Shown here one piece after another: positions 12,247 to 21,728 of a DNA stretch of 64,000 nucleotides (within the stretch, counting starts at the first letter, position 1; every line of letters starts with the position of its first letter). A program made the translations under genes and the position numbers. The notes under the pieces were generated by a model. That model made no database searches and was not told the DNA's origin. It worked only from the letters and a program-made list of their open reading frames with translations. Source of the DNA: Pezicula radicicola. Its lineage: Eukaryota > Ascomycota > Leotiomycetes > Helotiales > Dermateaceae. The stretch is from assembly GCA_003008705.1 (NCBI GenBank), contig PDUO01000047.1, positions 214,506-278,505 of the forward strand, written 5' to 3'.

Positions 12247-14484
12247 CTATTTTATAGACAAGGCACCTTCTCTAGTCTTTCGATGCCGAAGAATATTAAG
12301 AATCTAAATACCTAGTCAGATCTATGTGAACAAAATTGGGAACAAAGAAAACACTCACAACTAAAATGAAAGAAGAAATTAAACCAATTATTATGACAGC
12401 ATAACCGAGGAGCCACCTGTTTATTCCAATCAGTAAACATATTCAATAACGTAGCCCAGGAGACTTATACGCACGCAGGACGCATAGAAGAGACAAGAGT
12501 CTCAAGCACAGTATCCAGCATCTCAGCCGGTATAGTGGTCAAAAAGTCGCCACTAGTCCCCGATATAGCCTTCTCAATTTCCACTCTGTTGCGGTTTGGT
12601 AATAGCACTGCGAGTTCTTGAATAGCAAGGTTTGTAAAGATTGCACCGGCCAAGGATAAAGAGAAAGCGATACTGCCAATTTGTGCTTCGTTTGTTATGT
12701 AAGTATTTGTTTTCGATGAAATGAACCAAAGATAAAAGGTCATAGATCAGATTGTAGCTTGGTACTTACAGATTATGATGAAACTTGTTGAGGCGTGTTT
12801 CTCGGATTTAGGTACGAATGAGCCGATTAATGTATATGCTACTTGCATGTATGATCCCATACCTCCACCGATTAATGCCTCTGCCACATAAATAATCATT
12901 GGTCTAGAAGTAACCTTGACTGTGACTAAAAAACAATTAGATTATTCTTGATATGCTTTTTCTTTTGAATATATATAAATCTATACTGACCCATCATAAG
13001 CATTCCAGGAAGAGCAATCAAACTTCCGATGATTGGCCACCATTCCAGATATCCAATCTTCGGTATCAAGTATCCAGAAACCGGCATAACGAGTGACATA
13101 GCAAAGATCATTGGTAACAATCTGACAGCAGCATCAAGAGCACTATCTCCTCTCGTAAATTGAAAATAGAGAGAGATAAACTGTGCTGGTAGGAATCCTG
13201 CAATACTACTTGTTGAACTAATAATGAATACCAGACAAGCTTCAGGTATAAAAAGCATGCTGACTGGGAAAATCCTATTTTCGGAGGTGGTGCGGTAACA
13301 GAACCATTGCTGGGCGCCGAATAATATGACAGCCATTGCTGAAATTGTAAATATGAGTTTTATCGTTGGACCTCCCCATTCAAACTGGGTACCACCAAAG
13401 TTCAGACCCATAAAAAGAGTCACGATGGCGATGATGTTTAGTGTAGTACCGAGAAAGTCAAATTTTCTGAGCCGATCCAGTAGAGGGATATTTGGGAGTG
13501 GGTGGTATTCCGGAAGAAGGTAGATGTATACTGGCATGAAAGCTCCACATACTATGAGGTTAACATAGAATCCCCATCTCCAAGCTTCTTTACCCAAAGC
13601 ACCGCCAAATAATGGTCCTACAACTCTTCCTATGCTCCAAAAAAGGCCGCTTTATTTTAGATAGAGTGAGCTTGGACTTCTATGCGACTTGATATTCTTG
13701 AAACTTAAGATGGGTATGAGGGTTGACGTACATTACACCTAAATATACTGGTCTCTCCTCTGCAGTCGTCAAGGCTGTGATTAGAGTCATGATACCAGTA
13801 TACATGCCAATACCTCCCATACCAGAAATTACGCGTCCGATAATGAGGATGTTCATATTCCATGCCGCTCCACTTAAGAAAGAGCCTAGAAGGAATGCAC
13901 CAAGGAATCCTAGATACAGTTGTTTGGTATTGTAGAGACTGTACATTTTTCCTATAGGCAAGGCTAGAGATAGAGAACCCATGCCAAAACTAGGTAGGTA
14001 TGTTATTAGAACACGGTATATGGTACCTATCTGAGACTTACCTAACGAAGATCCAGGGCAATTTGGATGCGTCTCCGAGCTCAGCGACGATGATCTGAGG
14101 ATATGTCAGAGGACAAAAAAAGAAATTTCAATTGCGGTGGTTAAATACTGGAACAATGATTGTTGTCACGCTTTTATCTAGACAATAGAAGAACATCACG
14201 GAAGCTACGGCAGCAACTACCATAGACCACTACGATTTTAATTAGATTCAAATCAGGTGCATATTTTAAAATAGATAACTCACTCGCCATCCACGCGCTC
14301 TCTTTTCCTCTTTAAGTGGTTGCTCAATTTTAGACAAGCCCTTTTCTTCATCCCCGTTCCGTGCTCGAGATCGAAAGGTCTGCAGGTCGTCGTCGGATGA
14401 CGATTCGGATTTATCAGCCAAGAGATGCTCAGCCGACTCGTTCTCATCCAAGAACTCGTCGGGATCCAACATCTTCTCTTCCAT
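12247..14484 (-). CDS. MFS efflux-type transporter (14-TM, DHA2-like)
   Basis: At least nine exons join in frame. The first runs 14484 to about 14282. The last are about 12475-12728, then 12359-12416 and 12247-12303, separated by 58-bp and 55-bp introns. The N-terminus is acidic and cytosolic (MEEKMLDPDEF start). The membrane part includes CLDKSVTTIIVP, then SKLPWIFVSFGMGSLSLALP, GRVISGMGGIGMYTGIM as segment 4 with the efflux-type Gly-rich motif, and IGRVVGPLFGGALGKEAWRW. Later comes the fungal DHA2 stretch with FTRGDSALDAAVRLLP. These features fit fungal drug or metabolite exporters, often found with secondary-metabolite genes, but no such genes are nearby. The final helix is encoded by the 58-bp exon, and the protein ends in a basic tail. 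No lesion is seen. The substrate is unknown. Confidence 0.83.
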
Positions 14485-15112
14485 ATTGCCACAGATTCGC
14501 TAGATAGAACTTAAACGACCAAAATCAAATATCTAACCAAAGGCCCAAAGGAGTACAACAAAAGATGGAAACGCTTGCGGAAAGGAAATCTGTATTGAAT
14601 ACGTGGCCGGTCGCATTTTATGAAGGGGGAAATATTGCATGGACTATTGTCGGAAATTCTGGTTTCAGGTCCTTTTTGAAAGAGAGTTTTCAAATTCAAA
14701 AGCATACCGTACTCCCAAATGGAACCTTTCCTTATAGGGTTCAATGTTTTTTGCTTAAAGATACCAAGAACAAGGGAAGAGGGCTGAAAAGGGGGTTCGA
14801 CCGCCTCGCTTAACGTAGTAAAGTCTGAATTGGGCAACGAAGAGGTCTGACCAAAAGTATCATCCAAACTCAGATTATGGGTTGCGTAACAGAAGCTTCC
14901 ATAGAGCTCAAAGAACCGACTTTAGGCTTTCTTTGGCTACACAGGCGTGACAGGACCCGGTCGTCAGTCCCTACTCGAAACCGACTATTCGGATAGAGTT
15001 ATTGTAAAGTTTTTAATTCCATTATTCATTGGTGTTATCTACTGTAGGCGTTTACTATCTGCTACCACGAGCTCGGATTAATAGGACGTGCACTAAGCGA
15101 GGCTCGCCTTTA
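14485..15112. other. Upstream region of the efflux transporter
   Basis: Contains the presumed promoter of the DHA2-like gene. Open frames on both strands at 14511-14867 overlap each other and show no domain character. They were not called as genes. Confidence 0.4.
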
Positions 15113-15114
15113 TA

Positions 15115-15378
15115 CTATCCCCCCTAAATAAACGTTATTCGGTGGGCGGGTGGAACCAGCTGTCAGGGGGGTCTAACAAATAGAAGATACTACTTTCGTG
15201 GCCTGTTAGGAGGTAGACAGGCCACCCGAACCTTCTACATACGCCCTGGTTTTTACAACAGACCAGATTTTGGCCTGTGCAACAAAGCAGGCAAGGGGCT
15301 TCAACCACTCAGAGTATGCCCTCTATAGCTCCGACCCATAGAGCCCACCGAATAACGTTTATTTAGGGGGGGGGATAG
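15115..15378. mobile_element. 264-bp nonautonomous inverted-repeat element (MITE-like), TA target duplication
   Basis: The left end at 15115-15147 reads CTATCCCCCC followed by TAAATAAACGTTATTCGGTGGGC. The right end at 15343-15378 is its exact reverse complement except that the homopolymer is three bases longer. TA flanks both ends, as expected for a Tc1/mariner-type target duplication. The inside is too short for a transposase. It contains a nested hairpin: TAGAAG (15181) pairs with CTTCTA (15232), and GTGGCCTGT (15198-15206) with ACAGGCCAC (15217-15225). The well-kept ends suggest fairly recent insertion compared with the AT-rich surroundings. Confidence 0.85.
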
Positions 15379-15380
15379 TA

Positions 15381-16640
15381 TAGTACTGCCAAAACCTTAA
15401 ACAATATAAAATTACCTCGTATACACACATAAAGTAGCTCTAGTGGTTCGAACTCCAAGATTACTCGATCGCTTGATTACAAATAAGGGGGTGCCGAATC
15501 CCTAGGCGTAATAGTAGACGGACAAAGGTATAGCTATTATGCTTCTTTTATATACATTCCAAGGGAGGATAGATCAGTCTAGAATTAGAACGACTAGTTT
15601 CTACATAGTAGAGTAATATATACTTAGACGGGTTGGCGTTACTTATTTATAATATAACGGGAATTAAGATATAGCTTTGCAATCTAATACTACGGACAGT
15701 ATCTAGGGCCTTCTACAACTTATCTCCCTTAATATCTAGTAGCAGGGATAACTTATTAGTAGGAGACTTGTTGTTATAATATATACTACTATTATCTGTT
15801 TAATAGTTTATATCACCTAAATTCTTGCCTAATAAAGCAAGAGGAGTATAAGACTTGAAATCCTTTCAATGTAGTGTTCCTCTACTATATATACTATTAA
15901 CATGCTATTGCATAAGTAGACACTTTTGTAAGAGAAGTCTTAAGCTTCTTGAACAAGTTTTTGCCTTTAATAATAATTATACAGCATCTCTCTTCTGTCG
16001 AGAATCTTTATTATATTATCGATTAATAATTAAGCTCGAGGTGGGCAAGTCTCTATGGATTAATTTATATAGTAGGGTTTCTAAACTAGAAGCCTTTATA
16101 AAGAGCCTATTACAACTTTAACTCTAAACAGTTTATCCTCGTTTATAATACTCTAATAACTCTACTTGTACCTAACCCATACACTGTCTTCTACCATTTC
16201 GTATAGAGTTTTAACACCCTAAGGATTTCACCTTTAAAAACATATGTATTTTGTTTCACACGTCCTTCTAGTTAGTAAGTATAGCAGGAAACAGTGTAAG
16301 GGAAAGAGCTAGGTATCTTGTATTTCTAGTATTTACAGAAGATAAAAGCATTAAAATTTTTTACACACTATACGTTAAGCAAATTTCTTTCTCTCTAACA
16401 TGTTTTACTAGAGGCAACATAGTAGACACATACTAAGAATAAAGACACAACCTCAAATAAAGGTATAAGTTTACAACTATAAGTAGAAGCACTACCCTTA
16501 AACAAAGACATTTATTTCCGACTCCCTCCCTATAACCTAATATTAAAAAATTACTTTAATTATTCCTAACTACTCCTACTTAAAACCATGTTGCTATCAA
16601 ATATAAATAAAAAAACTAACACGATTCTAAACAAAGTATA
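15381..16640. other. AT-rich, repeat-relic-like tract
   Basis: AT-rich sequence with many TA steps and stops. An open frame at 15855-16121 is Leu/Ser/Tyr-rich, as AT-biased noise would give. It looks like decayed repeat sequence, but no element could be named. Confidence 0.4.
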
Positions 16641-16649
16641 GTACCTAGT

Positions 16650-16950
16650 GTTGCCAAATACAGCAGTATTACCATCAATTTCAGAAACCACAAATCTTGC
16701 CAATATTCAGTTCATGCCACAGATGGCCCGACGGCATTATTCTGGCAGTTGGTTTCTAAGCCCCCCTCTCTTATATTTAGACTATTTCTCCGATGTTATG
16801 CAAGCTGTTCGTACATGATTCAGTACCCACTCTCCTTTGTATTTATATAGTCTCATTTCCATACCTATAGAAATCAAGCAATTGTCTATTGACTTCCGAT
16901 CCATATATTCGTCAATATATTCTCCCATTTCCAACAACTAGACATTTGTT
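16650..16950. repeat. Copy A of a dispersed repeat (partner at 45740-46045)
   Basis: About 300 bases are closely similar, in the same orientation, to 45740-46045. The shared core runs from TCAGAAACCACAAATCTTGCC (starting near 16680) through the segment ending TTCTCCCATTTCCAAC (near 16937). Differences include several C/T changes. Read on the minus strand, both copies can encode a related peptide with GEYIDEYMDRKSI, so this is probably a fragment of a duplicated gene. Copy A has more stops than copy B. Confidence 0.75.
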
Positions 16951-18609
16951 GATTATTGTTTTAACTGCTTCTTTAACAAATATTTCCAAGGACGTAATAG
17001 TTGTTCTTGTCTTAGTTAGTGAGCGCAAAGCTAGATCTATATTTACTGTCTAAAAAGCCTTTGGCTACAACAGATCATCTTTGGAATACACTTCTATCTT
17101 CCCTAACCATTTCCCCAACCCTCTTCCTTATCCCTAAACCTCAATTATAAACCACTATACTATATTTCTATTGCCTCAACAAACAATCAGACACAAACAT
17201 CAAAAACAGAATCCCCTCACACAGAGAACAGCACTGTGCCCAACAGAGTTCGTTCCAAAGATCATGTCTTATTAGTAATAATAACAAAGAAACCTCTTAT
17301 TCTCTCCTCCCTCTTGTTCCCTCCCTTCCCAACTAACCCCCCTTAACTACTGTCACACAAACCCCAGTTGTTACATCCCACCCGCTTTAACTCCTCCCCT
17401 CTCCTAACCCCCCCCAAAAAACAATCCAAACCCGAAATACAATAGTACTCAACTAGCTCACAGCTATTAATCCCCCCAATCTCACATCTCCCTCATTTCC
17501 CACTCCTTTAACTCCAATTCCTCTAAACTTAAATCTCCCCTACCATCAATTCTCTATAAGAGTTTTCTTTTCCCCTTGTAATCCACTTATAGTCCACTAC
17601 TAGAACTTGAATCTTTTCTTTCCAAAAGGTGAGGAATACTTCTATATATATATGGACCTAGCTAGTATCCATCAATCGCCGACCATCAAACAAATAAACA
17701 CTTCAAAGCTAACGCAAAGAGCACTACTAGAGGTAACCAATCTAACAACCTAACTCTATAGCCTAAGCAACCTTATCAATAAGGAAAGCTATCCAGTAGA
17801 GTTGTATCTGCAAGTGCCAAGCCTTATATAGAAAACTAAAGCTATACCTATCATTATCTACAGCAAAGTTGTAGGAGTTTGTGATTATTGAGTATAGTAC
17901 AAGAAAAGTGATACGTCGTAACTTGTGATAACGACAATCTTGTACTTAAGTGTACGATTTCAGGCGTTTTAGGCGGTGGTACAAAGAACAAAATTTTGGG
18001 AGCATGAGTCTTGGATACAATAATATTGAAGTACTGTAGTAAATAGTTCAGAGAATATTCGCGTTGGGATGATTAATCTTAACAACTCTGTTAAGTTGTA
18101 ATAGTTACTCAGTAGCTTCACAAGTCGCCTACTACACGAGTAGATTCATGTCAGGTATGAGCTGCAAATCCATACTGACAGTAACACATAATTTTCGTTG
18201 TCTTGAATGTTATACATACAAAATGCTTTAAAAGTAGCCTTTGTCCTTGCAATTTGCAATGCTCCAAGTGCATCCCCTCCATCAGTCATGAAATCCAAAG
18301 TTTCGTTCATCAATGCCTTTCTGTGTGCTCGGGTATCATGTCCATCCTTCTGAAGTCCGCAACCCCCTCCTCTCCGAAAATGATTCTTATCGATCACGCC
18401 AGAGTCCATCAGTAGCCATTGCTCCAGTCCTAGACATCTACAGTCACAAGCTGACATGCTGTGCTGTGATCCGGCGTCGTAATACAGGCAACGGAGCTCT
18501 TGTTGCACTGTTTGGGTCATAGCTCTCCCACCTCGTCCTTGAACCTGTCCATTTCTCTCCGTAGCCCTCCTTGGGCACTCCAACTCGGTTCCACACTCCC
18601 GTCACTCCC
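16951..18609. other. AT-rich and pyrimidine-rich intergenic tract
   Basis: Bases 17100-17640 are strongly C/T-rich on the plus strand with little G, the kind of composition seen in long fungal leaders or flanks. No gene follows on the plus strand. Bases 18000-18609 are the likely 3' flank of the NDT80-like gene. The open frame at 18146-18583 on the minus strand has no domain character. Confidence 0.4.
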
Positions 18610-20843
18610 CTAATCATCAGCCGAAAAATACCTCTTTGTCTTATTCTTAACCATGCTCGCCTTCAAATCCGGCGGAACAATCGTGTGATGGACGACATGT
18701 GGCCGATATATGGCATCAACCGGCGGCATCCAATCATCCAAACTTAGCGGGAAATACTCGTACAACAAATCAGCACTCTCAACCGGACTACTAACTAGTT
18801 TCCTATTCATCAAAGGACTTGCTGGAGTTCCTAAGCCCAGTCCTCCTGGTCCTCCTTTGCCGCTATGAGTGGAGTACGACGAGTCTTCTGTTAGGGAGAG
18901 GTCGATTGGAGAGGTTTTGTGGACGGGTTTGTGGTCAATCTCGGTTTTCCATTTTGTTTTTGGGACGGGAGGTCGAGGGTTTGTATTTGAGTTTGACTGG
19001 AGCATTTGTTGCTTTTTGCGGGGAGTGAGAGGGGGATCCGTCGGGAGGGGAGGGGAGTTTACTGTCCAGTCAGGAAGATCTAGCGGTGTCTGATCCCCGT
19101 TAGCATCACGCACGATTGAAGAAAGGAAATCTACATTATAGAATACAGTCGCGCAAGTGGAAAAGGGGCAAATGTACCTGAAGAGCATTAAGAGCATAGA
19201 ACTTGAAAGCCGCATTATGGGCAGCAGGATCAACCCTTGCCGCTGGCGTACTCACAGCAGCACTGGCATCACTACCCAACCTCGGGCGACTCTCCACCCT
19301 CCTCTCACTCAAAGCAACATCCTTCCTACTATCAAAGTTCCGGGGACTCCGTCCTCTGACAATAATTGGGCCTGACCTCATCTCTGCCAGAGTAACCCTC
19401 TCTCCATTTCCCAGCACACCCACTAAGGATATCTGCACTACATAATGCTGCTGTAGTCCTTTCCTACGGCCGTTGTTGGCTGTGGCGTGCTTGAATTGGA
19501 GACGTTTCCAGGCTATGGGAATGCTGACGGATGCGGGGTCAAGCTCAGGGTTCATACTCAAATCCAAGGGCCAAGAGGGCGGGGAAGCACCGGATTTGTC
19601 TTCCACTGCTGATGGTCCCGAGGTAATTGAAGTTTTCCACGGTACACTTATTATCTCTGTCGTTTTCCCTTCTATTGATTCCAATGCCGATAGAGTACAT
19701 GCTAGTTGGAAGAGCGGTACTTGTTGGTTTTGCTCATTTAGCATATGTGAAATCGTCCTCGATAATGTCACCGTTCCCGATATTTGGAAGAGATTCCTTC
19801 GGTAGCAAGTCAGCTCCATAGGTCTCCCCGCACCATTCTGATCTCCAAAAACATCCTCGGCCACAAAAAACATCCCATACAATTCTGCAGTCATAGTAGG
19901 CCAACTCTGATTGCCCTCAGAATCCAGAATTGCAGCCTTCATAACCGGCGTGCCAAACCCGAGCATTTTGTTATCCAAATCATGTTGGTTCGTTTCCTCA
20001 TTTTCGTTTTCGTTTGAAGACCGGTTTGGATGGTTTGGATGGTGGTGGTCATGGGGATAAGAAGAAGAGGTGAAGGTGTCAGAGGAGAAGGATGTTGTTA
20101 GGCCTGGGTAGGAGAAAGGGTCTTCGAAGGTAGTAGAGAAGGCATCGGAAAGGTCGTAGGATGGTGTGAATGGTAGTGAGGGAAGGCCATTATGTTGAGT
20201 TGCTCCATCGTCGCTGTGTAGTAATCCTGTCAGCTCAAGGACTCCGTTACACAAGCAGAAGTCATATACACTCTGAGCTGAGAGCGGGCCTCACAAGCAC
20301 ACGAGAGAAGCAGAGAATGGAGCCGAACTTACAGTAAGGAATCGCCATCAAAGTTTAAATCATGATCGAACGAATCCAAACCTCCCCCAAGCCCAAGAAT
20401 ATGACTATTATTACTATCCTGCTGCGTCCCTGATCCGGATCCCAGACTCGTTAATCGCAATACATTCCCCACATCTCCCCTCTGTTCGTCTCCAGCTCCA
20501 GAGCTCATGGTCATCGTGTTGTGGCTGTTCGTCGTCGTCGTGGTGCTATCGTGCCCGTATCTTGCCATATCAATCGCACTGACATTCGCATTCGCAATCC
20601 CATTCCTTTCCAGGCCCTCAAACAGAGTACTCGTATGCGAAGACGTGCTGGAAAGAATCATCTGGTGGTTGTCGTAGAGGCCATTTCTTACTGCGACGAC
20701 AATGGGTATTGTACTACTACTGGACTAACTAGACGTTGTGAGGCGTTGAGGCGTGAAGTCTGACCGAGTCGAAGCCGTTGGTGGTGGTTTAAGGTTGCGT
20801 TGGTGCTCCGAGGTGAGGTGGGAGGATTGCCGGGGTCAGGCAT
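18610..20843 (-). CDS. ron1: NDT80/PhoG-type transcription factor, RON1-like
   Basis: The main exons are 20332 to about 20661, 19178-20213 and 18610-19089. The introns are 20214-20331 and 19090-19177, the latter with a TGCTAAC branch site. The DNA-binding domain is clear: LTCYRRNLFQISGTV, then AWKRLQFKHATANNGRRKGL, QQHYVVQISLVGVL and SGPIIVRGRSPRNFDSRKD. These are signatures of the NDT80 (p53-like fold) family. Position beside a GH3 hexosaminidase and N-acetylglucosamine-6-phosphate deacetylase makes this the likely RON1, the NDT80-like regulator of N-acetylglucosamine use in Trichoderma. The N-terminus is uncertain. An upstream frame beginning at the ATG 20841-20843 (MPDPGNPPTSPRSTNATLN) reads like coding sequence but is one frame off the main exon near 20690. 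Either there is a 44-bp intron, a one-base break, or the true start is the ATG at 20661. Confidence 0.8.
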
Positions 20844-21728
20844 GCTGAAAGTGGAGGCCTGATAACTCCAAGATACGCATTTACAGGCAGTCCCTGTCGT
20901 GGCTGACACCCTGTGATACGCTGGAGCCGGCACAGAGGCCCTAAAACAGAACTAGCTCAATCGCAGGACGAATAATACCAATTCCCAATTTCAAGCACCT
21001 TGATAAGAGGGGTCAAAAGAAGCACGCAGAGAAGCAACATGATCAAAAAAGGGGGGGCATAGTCTGGTAGCAAGCTTCGATTGTAGATTTCTAGAAGCTG
21101 CACCACTACTCGTACCAACCTAGTAGTTTATGGAGCGCAACTAGGTATTAATATTGTTTGTACTGTACCTTGCCTCACTATGCCATATATATCTTCTTTA
21201 AACGGATAGCGTTTACGTAGATATATTAGGCACCTTGCTACGCCGTACGGCACTTCCAATCTGTTTATTATTTTATGGAGTATAGTTACAGTGAATGAAC
21301 GGGATGGACCGTAGATGCATTATTCCGTCCCGTCTGACTTATTAATTGAGTGATCGTGGGGGTTGAGATGAGGAGGATGGTAAGGCATCCTTTTAAGGGG
21401 TAGGTAGGTAAGTGCCTATTTGCATGTGATGGTGAAGGAGTACTTTGCGCGTTTCGTAGGATCAATTAATTTAGTCAGGAAACAAACAAGGATATGAAAG
21501 AGGCTGTTAAAATAGAAGCTATCAGTAAGTGATCGAGATTTGATTGACTTTAATCAACCCCATAAACACTTGCCTCTGATCCGTTGAGATATTCAGAGTA
21601 GTTGCATCAGCTAAGATACTCCTTCTTGTCCCCCCATACACATCAGTTCATTCCAAGTTAACATAAGTTCATTTGACACACAACACCTTGTCAGTACTCT
21701 CACCACCCAGGACAGCAGCTCGTGACAA
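20844..21728. other. Upstream region of the NDT80-like gene and 3' flank of the hexosaminidase gene
   Basis: About 880 bases between two minus-strand genes. No gene is seen. The part next to 20843 should hold the promoter of the regulator. Confidence 0.5.

Noticed and set aside
14511..14867. 118-residue minus-strand frame upstream of the efflux transporter
   Set aside because: Amino-acid make-up looks random, an overlapping plus-strand frame exists, and it lies in the expected promoter.
17100..17640. Pyrimidine-rich tract as a promoter of a plus-strand gene
   Set aside because: No open frame follows it on the plus strand. Only an AT-rich gap and the 3' side of a minus-strand gene are present.
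18146..18583. 145-residue minus-strand open frame downstream of the NDT80-like gene
   Set aside because: No domain character. It lies where the 3' untranslated region is expected and has overlapping plus-strand frames of equal quality.
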